From positions 124,001 to 188,000 of the forward strand of contig JAHXQP010000025.1 of the NCBI GenBank assembly GCA_019391515.1: a stretch of 64,000 nt of DNA, given 5' to 3'. This document shows positions 26,736-36,077 of this stretch, in pieces. Origin of the DNA: Clostridiaceae bacterium (lineage in GTDB: Bacteria; Bacillota; Clostridia; Tissierellales; Sporanaerobacteraceae). The position numbers and the translations under genes were made by a program. How positions within the stretch are numbered: position 1 is the stretch's first letter; each line of letters opens with the position of its first letter. Below the pieces are notes generated by a model. That model was not told the DNA's origin. It was given only the letters and a program-made list of their open reading frames with translations, and searched no databases.

Positions 26736-26763
26736 ATCTATCCCTTCCTTCTAAATGGAATAA

Positions 26764-28296
26764 TCAGTGTTTAAAATGTCTCATATGTGTAAATACCATA
26801 GCCATATTGTTTTCATCTGCCGCCTTAATAGATTCTTCATCTCTAATAGAGCCACCTGGTTGAATAACTGCTGTAACTCCTGCCTTAGCTAATGCTTCAA
26901 TAGAGTCTCCAAATGGGAAAAATCCATCAGAAGCTAATACACTTCCCTTTACTTTTTCTCCACTATGTTCTATAGCCTGTTCTACAGCCCATATCCTATT
27001 TGTCTGACCCATTCCAATACCTATTGTTCCTTTATCTTTTACAAGAACAACTGAGTTACTCTTTACATTCTTAACTGCTTTCCATGCAAACACTAGCTCT
27101 TCTAACTCTTTTTCTGTAGGTTTTCTCTTAGTTACAACTTCCAAGTCCTCTTTTAAAAGGACTGTATCCCTTTCTTGTACTAAGATACCTCCTAGAACCT
27201 TTTTAACATCATAGGATTTATAATCATTTTTCATAATATCTTTTAATTCTAAAAGTCTAATATTTTTCTTAGACTTTAGTATTTCCAATGCCTGTTTTGT
27301 ATAGTATGGTGCTACTACTACTTCAATAAAAATATTATTTATCATTTCTGCTACTTCTTCATCTACTTCCCTATTTGCTGCTATTATACCACCAAAGATA
27401 GATACTTTATCTGATTCATAAGCTTTTTTATATGCTTCTAAAAGATTTTCTCCACTTCCTATACCACAAGGATTAGCATGTTTTACTGCTACTACTGTAG
27501 GCTCTTCAAATTCTTTAAGTATTTCTAATGCTCCATTTGTATCATTTATGTTATTAAAAGATAGTTCTTTTCCATGTAATTGAGTAGTCCCTGTAAGGGT
27601 TCCTCTATTATCCCCTACTTCCCTATAAAATGCTGCTTTTTGGTGAGGATTTTCTCCATATCTTAAACCAACTTTTTCTTCAAAAGTTAAAGTAATAGTA
27701 TCTGGAAAATCTACATTATCTTTTTCATTGAAGTAATTAGCTATAAGGGTATCATAGTTACTTGTATATTGGAATACCTTCCTTGCAAGGATTCCTCTAG
27801 TTTTTAAACTAGTTTCCCCGTTTTTTCTTAATTCATCTATTACCTTTTCATAATCTTTCGGATCTACTATAACTGTTACATATCTATAGTTTTTTGCTGC
27901 TGCCCTAATCATTGAAGGGCCGCCAATATCGATGTTTTCAATTACTTCTTCATGGGTTACTCCTTCTTTTAGTACAGTTTGTTTAAATGGATATAGATTG
28001 TTTACTACTAAATCTATTGGCTTCATATCCAGTTCTTTCAATGTTTTCACATGTTCTTCATTCTGTCTTACATGAAGAAGACCACCATGAATACTAGGAT
28101 GAAGAGTTTTAACCCTTCCATCAAAAGCTTCTGGAAATCCTGTTATATCTGAAATATCTATTACTTCCAATCCTGCCTCTTGTAAAGCTTTTTTAGTTCC
28201 ACCTGTAGATATTATTTCCCATCCTAAATCTACTAATTTCTTTGAAAAGTCTACAATGCCAGTTTTGTCCCAAACACTAATAAGTGCCCTTTTCAT
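26764..28296 (-). CDS. purH: Bifunctional AICAR formyltransferase/IMP cyclohydrolase
   Basis: The 510-aa protein has an N-terminal IMP cyclohydrolase domain ([62 protein letters not shown]). The C-terminal AICAR transformylase domain has [26 protein letters not shown] and the end [13 protein letters not shown]. It carries out the last two steps to IMP using 10-formyl-THF, which the nearby fhs product supplies. The start is four bases after the purN stop. Confidence 0.97.
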   Translation of the reverse strand: MKRALISVWDKTGIVDFSKKLVDLGWEIISTGGTKKALQEAGLEVIDISDITGFPEAFDGRVKTLHPSIHGGLLHVRQNEEHVKTLKELDMKPIDLVVNNLYPFKQTVLKEGVTHEEVIENIDIGGPSMIRAAAKNYRYVTVIVDPKDYEKVIDELRKNGETSLKTRGILARKVFQYTSNYDTLIANYFNEKDNVDFPDTITLTFEEKVGLRYGENPHQKAAFYREVGDNRGTLTGTTQLHGKELSFNNINDTNGALEILKEFEEPTVVAVKHANPCGIGSGENLLEAYKKAYESDKVSIFGGIIAANREVDEEVAEMINNIFIEVVVAPYYTKQALEILKSKKNIRLLELKDIMKNDYKSYDVKKVLGGILVQERDTVLLKEDLEVVTKRKPTEKELEELVFAWKAVKNVKSNSVVLVKDKGTIGIGMGQTNRIWAVEQAIEHSGEKVKGSVLASDGFFPFGDSIEALAKAGVTAVIQPGGSIRDEESIKAADENNMAMVFTHMRHFKH

Positions 28297-28300
28297 ATTA

Positions 28301-28927
28301 TCACCTCAATATAGTTACTTTTCTATCTTCTAGTTTTATATTCCTATCACAAAACAACTTTACAGCTTCAGCCAATATTTCATGTTCTACCTCTAAAACT
28401 CTATCTTTCAATGTTTCTACTGTATCCTGATCTTTTACTTCTACTGTTTTCTGAAGTATTATAGGTCCTGTATCCGTTCCCTCATCAACAAAATGGACCG
28501 TTGCTCCCGTTACTTTTACTCCATACCTTAGGACCTCTTTGTGGACTTTCTCCCCATAATAGCCTTTCCCACAAAAGCTAGGTATTAATGATGGATGGAT
28601 ATTTATTATTCTTCCACTATATTCCCTTACAAATTCTTTAGACAAGACCCTTAAATATCCAGCCAATACTACTAAATCAATTTCCCTATTTTTAAATGTT
28701 TCAATAACTTTCCTATTGTATTCTTCCTCTGAACCAAAGCTTTTTCTATCTATATATAAAGCTTCAATTCCTTCTTTTTCTGCCCGTTTTAATCCATAAG
28801 CATCTTTTTTATTGGACACAACCAGTTTTATTTCCCCATTTATATATCCACTTTTTGTACCATCCATTAGACATTGAAGATTGGTACCGCTACCAGATAT
28901 TAAAACTCCAATTTTTATTGGTGACAT
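28301..28927 (-). CDS. purN: Phosphoribosylglycinamide formyltransferase (GAR transformylase)
   Basis: The 208-aa protein matches Pur[19 protein letters not shown] for the phosphate site, [10 protein letters not shown], the catalytic Asn-His-Asp set within [24 protein letters not shown], and [13 protein letters not shown]. It transfers a formyl group from 10-formyl-THF to GAR. Its start overlaps the purM end by 13 bases, so the two are coupled. Confidence 0.96.
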   Translation of the reverse strand: MSPIKIGVLISGSGTNLQCLMDGTKSGYINGEIKLVVSNKKDAYGLKRAEKEGIEALYIDRKSFGSEEEYNRKVIETFKNREIDLVVLAGYLRVLSKEFVREYSGRIINIHPSLIPSFCGKGYYGEKVHKEVLRYGVKVTGATVHFVDEGTDTGPIILQKTVEVKDQDTVETLKDRVLEVEHEILAEAVKLFCDRNIKLEDRKVTILR

Positions 28928-29949
28928 AGTATTACCCTTTCTTCTTCAGTTTTTATTTCTCCAAGAAGAACTGCCTTTTCACCTTTTTCATTTAAAAATG
29001 ATAGTACATCATCTATTTCATCTTTTCCTACAACGAAAACAATTCCTATACCCATATTAAATGTGCTATACATCTCATCTGTATCTATATCTCCATATTC
29101 TTGAATTAAATCAAATATATATGGTCTTTCAATATCTTTAGTATTTATAACTGCAGTAAGGCCTTCAGGAAGCATCCTTGGAATATTTTCATAGAACCCA
29201 CCGCCAGTAATATGACTAATTCCTTTAAGATTAAAGTTTTCTATTAAATCATATAGTGGATTTGTATATATTCTTGTAGGTTTTAAAAGTGCTTCTCCCA
29301 ATGTAGATTTAAGTTCAGGAATATATTTATCAACATCTAATTTAGCCTTATCAAAGAATATTTTCCTAACTAAAGAGTAACCATTGCTATGAACCCCACT
29401 TGATGGAAGACCTACAACTAAATCCCCTTCTTCAATAGCTGAGCCATCTATTATCTTGTCTTTATCTACTATACCTACACCAAAACCTGCCATATCATAT
29501 TCTCCGTCTTGATAAAATCCTGGCATTTCTGCTGTTTCCCCTCCTATTAAAGCACAGCCACCTTTTATACAACCGTTAGCTACTCCTTCAACTATCTTAG
29601 CCATCTTTTCAGGTTCAAGCTTTCCTGTAGCTATATAATCAAGGAAAAATAATGGTTTTGCTCCTTGACATAGAATGTCATTTACACACATAGCCACACA
29701 ATCTTCACCTACAGTATCATGTTTGTCCATCATAAATGCAATTTTCAACTTAGTTCCTACTCCATCTGTTCCAGATACCAATACAGGTTCATTATATTTT
29801 TCCTTATCTAGAGCAAATAATCCACTAAAACCACCTACATTTGAAAGTACTCCTTCTGTATATGTCTTATTTATAAAGCTTTTTATAAGTTGTACTTCTT
29901 TGTATCCAGCCTCTTTATTGACTCCAGCTTCTTTATAAGTTAGTTTCAT
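28915..29949 (-). CDS. purM: Phosphoribosylformylglycinamidine cyclo-ligase (AIR synthetase)
   Basis: The 344-aa protein matches PurM: LTYKEAGVNKEAGYKEV at the N-terminus, VSGTDGVGTKLKIAF, the dimer-contact DCVAMCVNDILCQGAKPLFFLDYIA, GGETAEMPGFY and THITGGGF-like SHITGGGFYENIPR. It closes the imidazole ring of FGAM to AIR. It has normal length, follows purF by 14 bases and overlaps purN. Confidence 0.97.
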   Translation of the reverse strand: MKLTYKEAGVNKEAGYKEVQLIKSFINKTYTEGVLSNVGGFSGLFALDKEKYNEPVLVSGTDGVGTKLKIAFMMDKHDTVGEDCVAMCVNDILCQGAKPLFFLDYIATGKLEPEKMAKIVEGVANGCIKGGCALIGGETAEMPGFYQDGEYDMAGFGVGIVDKDKIIDGSAIEEGDLVVGLPSSGVHSNGYSLVRKIFFDKAKLDVDKYIPELKSTLGEALLKPTRIYTNPLYDLIENFNLKGISHITGGGFYENIPRMLPEGLTAVINTKDIERPYIFDLIQEYGDIDTDEMYSTFNMGIGIVFVVGKDEIDDVLSFLNEKGEKAVLLGEIKTEEERVILCHQ

Positions 29950-29963
29950 ATCTTTCTCCTTTC

Positions 29964-31316
29964 TTATACATCTTCAATATCCATAGGATAGTTTTCATCA
30001 AAACAACCTGTGCAAAACACATCTTCTCCTCCTGTCCCATCTATAAGGCCTTGTAAAGATAGGTAATTAAGAGAATCTGCTCCTATTGTTTCTCTTATTT
30101 CTTCTATAGATTTATCAGAAGCAATTAAATTTTTCCTCTTGGTAGTATCCAATCCAAAGTAACAAGGAAATATTACAGGAGGGGAGCTTATTCTAACATG
30201 GACTTCACTTGCTCCTGCCTTCTTAAGCATTGTTACTATTGATCTCATTGTAGTACCTCTAACTATAGAATCATCTACAAGTACTACTTTCTTCCCTTCT
30301 ACATTTTCTTCTAATACATTTAGCTTTATCCTTACTCCTTGTTCCCTTAGTTCCTGAGTTGGCTTTATAAAAGTTCTTCCTACATATCTATTTTTTATTA
30401 ACCCTTCATCATAAGGTATACCCGAAGCTTCTGCATATCCTATAGCTGCAACTGTTCCTGAATCTGGAGCTGAAATAACTATATCTCCATCTGCAGGCCA
30501 TTCCTTAGCAAGTATTTGGCCTGCCTTTCTTCTAGCTAAATAAATAGTTTTTCCATCTATTTTGCTATCTGGTCTAGCCATATATATAAGTTCAAATATA
30601 CAAAGTTTTTTATTGTACTCTTTACCAGTCTTTATACTTTTTAGCTCTCCATCACTTATAACTACCATTTCTCCTGGTTCTACATCTCTTATATAAGTAG
30701 CTCCTATAGTATCAAAAGCACAAGTTTCAGAAGATAGTATATAGTTATCTCCAAATTTACCTATAGATAGTGGTTTAATTCCATAAGGATCTCTCACTCC
30801 AATAAGTCTATCTAATGTCATAAGTACTAGTGAATAAGAACCTTTAACCATCTTTAAAGATTTTTGTATAGCTATTTCTATATCATCTTTGTGAAACCTA
30901 GCTATTAGATTTGCTATTACTTCCGTATCTGTATTTGTTGAAAATATAACTCCGTCATCTTCTAACTTTTCTCTTAACTGTCTAGAATTTATTAAATTAC
31001 CATCATTGGCTAGGGCTAGTGCACCTTTTTTATATCCAACTACTAATGGCTGAGCACTTAATGAAATTTCTTCTTCCCCATTATCTTTCGATTCTACATG
31101 ACCTATGCCTATATTGCCTCTAAATCTACTTAATGTTTCTTTTGGAAAAACTTCATGGACTAGTCCTGCGTCTTTAAAATAATCTATAAATCCATTTTTA
31201 TTTACTGCGATTCCAGCACTTTCTTGTCCCCTATGTTGTAGTGCATACATTCCATAGTATAGCATTTTGGAAATATCTTTATTTTCCTTATCATATATTC
31301 CAATAATTCCGCACAA
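29964..31316 (-). CDS. purF: Amidophosphoribosyltransferase
   Basis: The protein has an N-terminal class II glutaminase domain (CGIIGIYD, YALQHRGQESAGIA) and a phosphoribosyltransferase domain with the PRPP loop VVLVDDSIVRGTT. Late cysteines (FPCYFGLD and EDVFCTGC) fit the [4Fe-4S]-bearing Gram-positive type. It makes phosphoribosylamine from PRPP and glutamine, the committed step. The frame runs to GTG 31325, giving MVNL before Cys. TTG 31316, just before the Cys codon and after an AAGGGTGG ribosome site, would put the nucleophile at position 2, exposed by simple Met removal; I prefer it. Without that start, a four-residue propeptide would have to be cut. purC is missing between purE and purF. 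Confidence 0.95.
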   Translation of the reverse strand: MCGIIGIYDKENKDISKMLYYGMYALQHRGQESAGIAVNKNGFIDYFKDAGLVHEVFPKETLSRFRGNIGIGHVESKDNGEEEISLSAQPLVVGYKKGALALANDGNLINSRQLREKLEDDGVIFSTNTDTEVIANLIARFHKDDIEIAIQKSLKMVKGSYSLVLMTLDRLIGVRDPYGIKPLSIGKFGDNYILSSETCAFDTIGATYIRDVEPGEMVVISDGELKSIKTGKEYNKKLCIFELIYMARPDSKIDGKTIYLARRKAGQILAKEWPADGDIVISAPDSGTVAAIGYAEASGIPYDEGLIKNRYVGRTFIKPTQELREQGVRIKLNVLEENVEGKKVVLVDDSIVRGTTMRSIVTMLKKAGASEVHVRISSPPVIFPCYFGLDTTKRKNLIASDKSIEEIRETIGADSLNYLSLQGLIDGTGGEDVFCTGCFDENYPMDIEDV

Positions 31317-31336
31317 ATTGACCACCCTTTCAGGCC

Positions 31337-31825
31337 TTAGTTAAGTTTATTTACTACCTCTTTATCCATTTCACTAACTTCCCTAGCCATTTGTTCTTTA
31401 TATTCCTTAAGCTTTTCTTTCAATCCATCATATTTTATTGACAACATTTGTACTGCTAGAATACCTGCATTTTCTCCCCCATTAATAGCTACTGTAGCTA
31501 CTGGAACACCTTTTGGCATCTGTACTATAGAAAGTAAAGAGTCTAATCCATCCATAGTAGATGATTTAATAGGTAAACCTATAATAGGTAAAGTGCTAAC
31601 TCCTGCTAAAACTCCTGCTAAATGGGCTGCCTTTCCTGCAGCAGCAATAATCACTTCTATACCATTTTCTTCTGCATTTCTTACAAACTCTATAGCTTCA
31701 AATGGAGTTCTATGGGCTGATATAACCCTTACTTCAGACTCTATTCCAAAATTATCTAAAACCTTAACTGTCTTTTTCACTATATCTATATCAGATATAC
31801 TTCCCATAACAACAGCAACTTTCAT
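31337..31825 (-). CDS. purE: N5-carboxyaminoimidazole ribonucleotide mutase (PurE)
   Basis: The 162-aa protein matches class I or II PurE: VAVVMGSISDIDIVKKTV (the SDWD-type site reads SDID), SAHRTPFEAIEFV, AAAGKAAHLAGVLAG and LPIIGLPI. It normally converts N5-CAIR to CAIR. No purK is nearby, so it could instead be the direct AIR-carboxylating class II enzyme; the SDID and AAGKAAHL spellings deserve comparison with class II enzymes. It follows purL by 56 bases, a gap that holds a 39-base palindrome. Confidence 0.94.
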   Translation of the reverse strand: MKVAVVMGSISDIDIVKKTVKVLDNFGIESEVRVISAHRTPFEAIEFVRNAEENGIEVIIAAAGKAAHLAGVLAGVSTLPIIGLPIKSSTMDGLDSLLSIVQMPKGVPVATVAINGGENAGILAVQMLSIKYDGLKEKLKEYKEQMAREVSEMDKEVVNKLN

Positions 31826-31855
31826 GAGTATACCCCCTAAAGTTTGTTATTTGTA

Positions 31856-31894
31856 ATATTTTAGATAATTGGCTAAGCCAATTATCTAAAATAT
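31856..31894. repeat. 39-base palindrome between purL and purE
   Basis: ATATTTTAGATAATTGGCT (31856-31874) and AGCCAATTATCTAAAATAT (31876-31894) are perfect 19-bp inverted repeats around one base. The hairpin includes the last codons and stop of purL. There is no U-tract after it on the minus strand, so it is probably an RNA processing or stability element, or a weak attenuator, not a standard terminator. Confidence 0.85.
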
Positions 31895-34800
31895 CCTACT
31901 CCTGCCTCAAATATCCTTTGATCTTTTTCTCCTGGGATATTTTTACAAACATTTTTTCCTATTCTTTCTGAATGTCCCATCTTACCTAGAACCCTACCAT
32001 CAGGACTTGTTATAGATTCTACTCCTAATAATGAACCATTTGGATTGAAATCTACATATCTAGTGGCTATTTGACCATTTTTTATAAGTTTTTCTAATTC
32101 AGCTTCATTTGCAACAAACCTTCCCTCACCATGAGAAATAGGCATTGTATATACTTCTCCTACTTTGGTATTGCCAAGCCAAGGTGAAAGATTTGAAACT
32201 ATTTCTGTTTTTGCCATAGTAGAAACATGGCTTCCTATACTATTAAAAGTAAGGGTTGGTGAACTTTCATCTATCTCTCTTATTTCTCCATAAGGTAAAA
32301 GTCCTAGCTTTATAAGAGCTTGAAATCCGTTACATATACCTAAAATAAGTCCATCTCTTTTTTCAAGAAGATTCATTGTAGCTTCTTTTACATATGGATT
32401 TCTAAATACTGTGGCTATAAACTTACCGGATCCATCTGGTTCATCTCCACCACTAAATCCTCCAGGGATAGCAATTATTTGAGACTGATTTATAAGTTTC
32501 ACCATTTCTTCTATAGAATATTTAATATCTTCTTTATTTAGATTTCTAAATACAAAAGTTTCTACTGCTCCTCCAGCCTTTTCAAAAGCCCTTTCTGTAT
32601 CCCATTCACAATTTGTTCCTGGAAATACAGGAATAAATACCCTTGGCTTTCCAAGTCTACCTTCAAAATTAACCTTTGGTCCATTAGTATATCTAATATC
32701 AATATCCTTTTCTTCTGTCTCTGCTTTTATTGGGAATATATCTTCTAATGGTTCTTCCCATTCAGCCATTAACTTATCTAAATCTATTTTTTCCTGGGAA
32801 ATTTCAATATATTCTCCAGCATGAGTAGCTCCAAGTACTTCAAAATCCACACTTTCAAATATTTTTTTAATATTCTCCGATTTATCTATTTCAAGTATTA
32901 TAGAACCATATTTAGGAGTAAATAGTTCTTTTTTATCTACATCTTCATTGAATCTAAATCCAATTTTATTTCCAAAGCACATTTCTGAAATACTTCTGCC
33001 AATTCCGCCTATTTTAACTGTTGAAGCAGAAAGTACTTTTCCATCTTCTATTAGTTCATATATTCTACTATAGTTTCTGTCCATCTGTTCAAAGTTTGGC
33101 ATTCCTTTTTCATCTATATCTAGTGGAAGTAATATTACAAAGCTTCCACTTTTCTTAAACTCTGGAGAAACTACCTTATCTGCCTTTCCTACATTTACCG
33201 CAAAAGATATAAGGGTTGGAGGAACATCTAAATCGTTGAAGGTACCTGACATGCTATCTTTTCCTCCAATACTAGGAATATTAAGTTCCTTTTGAGCTAC
33301 AAAAGCTCCTAACACAGCACTAAAAGGTTTCCCCCATCTTCTTTTGTCTTCACCTAGTTTTTCAAAATACTCTTGGAAAGTCAGTCTAGTCTTTTTATAA
33401 TTTCCACCTATAGCCACAATCTTTGCTACAGATTCAATTACTGCATAAAGTCCACCATGGAAAGGACTCCATTTTGAAAGTTTTGGATCAAATCCATAAG
33501 TCATTATTGAACAAGTATTGGTTTCTCCTTCCAATACAGGAATCTTGGACACCATTCCTTCTACTGGAGTCTGTCTATACTCTCCACCAAGAGGCATATG
33601 AACAGTTCCACAACCTATAGTATTGTCAAATTTCTCTACCAATCCTTTTTGACTAGCCGTATTTAAATCCTTCATATTTAAAGTCCAAGCTGTCTTAATA
33701 TCATCTAAGTTTTCTTCTACTTCCTGTGGTATATCCTTTAAATAACTGTCTTCCATGGGCTGTTCTACAAATACTTTAGTAAATTTCTCAGTTCCATTTG
33801 TATCTAAGAACTTTCTTGAAATATCTACTATAGTATCCCCTTCCCATTCCATTACAAGCCTATCTGTATCTGTAACATTAGCTACTATAGTCATCTCTAC
33901 ATTTTCTTCTTCTGTATATTTCTTGAACTCTTCTAAATCTTCCCTATCTATAACTACTGCCATTCTTTCTTGAGATTCAGAAAGGGCTATTTCCGTTCCG
34001 TCTAATCCTTCATATTTTTTAGGTACTTTGTCTAAGTCTATATAAAGTCCATCTGCCAATTCTCCAATAGCTACTGAAACTCCACCTGCTCCAAAGTCAT
34101 TACATCTTTTAATCATCTTGCTTACTTCTGGTTTTCTAAATAGTCTTTGTATTTTTCTTTCTATTGGAGGGTTACCTTTCTGAACTTCTGAGCCACAAGT
34201 ATATAGTGATTCTTCATCATGTTCCTTTGATGAGCCTACTGCTCCTCCTAATCCATCTCTTCCTGTTCTTCCACCTACCAATAATACTAAATCTCCATTT
34301 TCAGGTCTCTTCCTTATTACATTTTCCTTAGGGCTTGCTCCAAGTACAGCTCCTACTTCCATTTTCTTTGCAATATATCCATTGTCATAAATCTCTCTTA
34401 CATATCCAGTAGAAACTCCAATTTGATTTCCATAAGAACTATATCCTTTCATAGCATCTATAGTTATTCTTCTTTGAGGTAATTTTCCTTGCAATGTATC
34501 TTCAATTTTCTGTCTTGGATTTCCACTGCCTGTTATTCTCATAGCTTGATATACATAACTTCTTCCTGAAAGTGGGTCTCTAATAGCTCCACCAAGACAA
34601 GTTGCTGCACCACCAAAAGGTTCTATTTCTGTTGGATGGTTATGAGTTTCATTCTTAAACATCAATAACCACTTTTCATTTTTTCCGTCTACATCTACAT
34701 CTATTTCAATACTTGCTGCATTTATTTCTTCTGATTTTTCTAAATCATCAAGTAACCCTTTCTTCGAAAGGTTCTTACCCATTATAGTACCCATATCCAT

Positions 34801-35619
34801 TAAAGAAACTGGTTTTTCTCTGTCTTCATATACATATTCTCTAGTACTTAAATATTCTTTAAGGGCCTTTTCAAATATAGAGCTATAGAATCCTTCTTCA
34901 ATATCTATATTTTCAATCCTAGTATTGAAAGTTGTATGTCTACAATGGTCTGACCAATAGGTGTCTATTACCTTTAACTCTGTTATAGTAGGATTTCTTT
35001 TTTCTGTATTCTTAAAGTATTCTTGGCAAAATAGCAAGTCTCCAATATCCATAGCAAATCCTATTTCATCTCTTAAACTTTCCAACTCTTCCTTGGTTTT
35101 ATCTACAAATCCATTAACTGTCTCTACTTTCCTCGCCACTTCCCACTCTACTTCTAGAGTTTCTAATTCTAGTGGAACTTCTCTACATTCAACACTATTT
35201 ATATGATAATCTTTAATTTTTTCTAATTCATTATTTCCAATTTTTCCTTGAAGAACTATCACTTTAGAGCTGCCTACTTTATATCCGCTTTTTTCTGTAA
35301 GTATTTCTAAACATTGTACTGCTGAGTCTGCTCTTTGATCATATTGTCCTGGAAGATATTCTACTCTAAAATAAGATTCATCTTCAGCTATAGGAAAACT
35401 ATTTTCATATACTAAATCTACATTTGGTTCCGAAAAAATAGTGTTTATAGCTTTTTTATATTCTTCTTCAGAAATATTTCCAATTTGATAATAGTTTAGT
35501 ACCCTGATATTTTCCAATCCTTCAATATTAAGATTTTCTTTTAAATCTCTATAAAGCTTTTTTGCTTCTATATCAAATCCGCTTTTCTTCTCTACAAACA
35601 ATTTTTTAATATTCTCCAC
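31882..35619 (-). CDS. purL: Phosphoribosylformylglycinamidine synthase, single-chain clostridial type
   Basis: The 1245-aa protein fuses a PurS-like N-terminal region, the PurL ATPase core and a C-terminal PurQ-like glutaminase. Landmarks are DTYWSDHCRHTTF, FKNETHNHPTEIEPFGGAATCLGGAIRDPLSGR, the second AIRS half with IGGKDSMSGTF, and the glutaminase: PVFPGTNCEWDTE, GICNGFQALIKLGLL with the nucleophile Cys, and SHGEGRF. This is the FGAM synthase type common in Clostridia (TIGR01857), unlike the PurSQL of Bacillus. It makes FGAM from FGAR, glutamine and ATP. It is first in the operon. GTG 35619 follows an AAGGAGGG ribosome site directly after the riboswitch terminator. Confidence 0.97.
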   Translation of the reverse strand: MENIKKLFVEKKSGFDIEAKKLYRDLKENLNIEGLENIRVLNYYQIGNISEEEYKKAINTIFSEPNVDLVYENSFPIAEDESYFRVEYLPGQYDQRADSAVQCLEILTEKSGYKVGSSKVIVLQGKIGNNELEKIKDYHINSVECREVPLELETLEVEWEVARKVETVNGFVDKTKEELESLRDEIGFAMDIGDLLFCQEYFKNTEKRNPTITELKVIDTYWSDHCRHTTFNTRIENIDIEEGFYSSIFEKALKEYLSTREYVYEDREKPVSLMDMGTIMGKNLSKKGLLDDLEKSEEINAASIEIDVDVDGKNEKWLLMFKNETHNHPTEIEPFGGAATCLGGAIRDPLSGRSYVYQAMRITGSGNPRQKIEDTLQGKLPQRRITIDAMKGYSSYGNQIGVSTGYVREIYDNGYIAKKMEVGAVLGASPKENVIRKRPENGDLVLLVGGRTGRDGLGGAVGSSKEHDEESLYTCGSEVQKGNPPIERKIQRLFRKPEVSKMIKRCNDFGAGGVSVAIGELADGLYIDLDKVPKKYEGLDGTEIALSESQERMAVVIDREDLEEFKKYTEEENVEMTIVANVTDTDRLVMEWEGDTIVDISRKFLDTNGTEKFTKVFVEQPMEDSYLKDIPQEVEENLDDIKTAWTLNMKDLNTASQKGLVEKFDNTIGCGTVHMPLGGEYRQTPVEGMVSKIPVLEGETNTCSIMTYGFDPKLSKWSPFHGGLYAVIESVAKIVAIGGNYKKTRLTFQEYFEKLGEDKRRWGKPFSAVLGAFVAQKELNIPSIGGKDSMSGTFNDLDVPPTLISFAVNVGKADKVVSPEFKKSGSFVILLPLDIDEKGMPNFEQMDRNYSRIYELIEDGKVLSASTVKIGGIGRSISEMCFGNKIGFRFNEDVDKKELFTPKYGSIILEIDKSENIKKIFESVDFEVLGATHAGEYIEISQEKIDLDKLMAEWEEPLEDIFPIKAETEEKDIDIRYTNGPKVNFEGRLGKPRVFIPVFPGTNCEWDTERAFEKAGGAVETFVFRNLNKEDIKYSIEEMVKLINQSQIIAIPGGFSGGDEPDGSGKFIATVFRNPYVKEATMNLLEKRDGLILGICNGFQALIKLGLLPYGEIREIDESSPTLTFNSIGSHVSTMAKTEIVSNLSPWLGNTKVGEVYTMPISHGEGRFVANEAELEKLIKNGQIATRYVDFNPNGSLLGVESITSPDGRVLGKMGHSERIGKNVCKNIPGEKDQRIFEAGVGYFR

Positions 35620-35643
35620 AGGAAAACCCTCCTTAAAAATTTT

Positions 35644-35690
35644 AAAGCCCGAACGGGCAGGCTCTAGTGAAACCTACCCGTCCGGGCTTT
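35644..35690 (-). terminator. Riboswitch-controlled terminator before purL
   Basis: Minus strand AAAGCCCGGACGGGTAGG (35690-35673) pairs with CCTGCCCGTTCGGGCTTT (35661-35644), a GC-rich stem unlike the surrounding DNA. A mixed AAAATTTTT tract follows. The stem begins within the end of the PRPP-type aptamer and ends ten bases before the purL ribosome site, so it is the expression platform. Confidence 0.85.
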
Positions 35691-35776
35691 TCCCCCCTCG
35701 GTGTAGTATTGGCTGTCCAATACTTGTACCGCTCGGTCCAGACAAGAATTATTCTTCGGAACCCTAGGCACACTTT
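35690..35776 (-). ncRNA. PRPP-type (ykkC subtype 2) riboswitch aptamer
   Basis: The minus strand carries the ykkC core: GTGTGCCTAGGGTTCCG, then CTGGACCGAGCGGTAC, then TACACCGAGGGG. ykkC RNAs include guanidine-I, ppGpp and PRPP classes. The class fused behind a guanine aptamer in front of purine genes is PRPP (established by the Breaker laboratory). PRPP excess should favour expression. Subtype choice rests on context and on single bases I cannot score with certainty. Confidence 0.82.
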
Positions 35777-35847
35777 CACTCATAGCTAAATGATTTACGG
35801 TCATTAGTAGAAACTTCTCAGCCCTATTCCGAGAATTATATGAGCAA
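35777..35847 (-). ncRNA. Guanine-class purine riboswitch aptamer
   Basis: The minus strand shows all purine-aptamer blocks: P1 TTGCTCATATAA against CTATGAGTGA, GGAATAGGG and GAAGTTTCTAC around P2, and L3 CCGTAAA inside the P3 arms TAATGA and TCATTTA. The base that pairs with the ligand, just before TATGAG, is C (AGCTATGAG), which indicates guanine or hypoxanthine rather than adenine. Guanine should favour termination. It lies directly upstream of the PRPP-type aptamer. Confidence 0.92.
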
Positions 35848-35867
35848 CGATTAATTTATCTATAATT

Positions 35868-35896
35868 ATAATATCAACATTATTTATGTCTGTCAA
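35868..35896 (-). promoter_or_regulatory. Predicted purine operon promoter
   Basis: Minus strand: perfect TTGACA (35896-35891), 17-bp spacer, TATTAT (35873-35868). Transcription would begin near 35861, just before the guanine aptamer. Confidence 0.75.
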
Positions 35897-36040
35897 TGGA
35901 ATTTATAAAAATATTTTTAAATGTTTGCCATATCATAAACATTGTTATGCTTTTTTGAAACAATTATTTATCTTACAACGAATAATAGTTTTCTTATATA
36001 TTTTTCTTCATCTAAAAAAATAACTTATTTTCAAAATATA

Positions 36041-36076
36041 AAAATCTCTCTGTTTCTTAAAACAGAGAGATTTTTT
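36041..36076 (-). terminator. Terminator of the nhaC-ald operon
   Basis: AAAATCTCTCTGTTT (36041-36055) pairs with AAACAGAGAGATTTT (36060-36074), flanked by T runs on both strands. It begins one base past the ald stop. Confidence 0.85.
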
Positions 36077-36077
36077 T

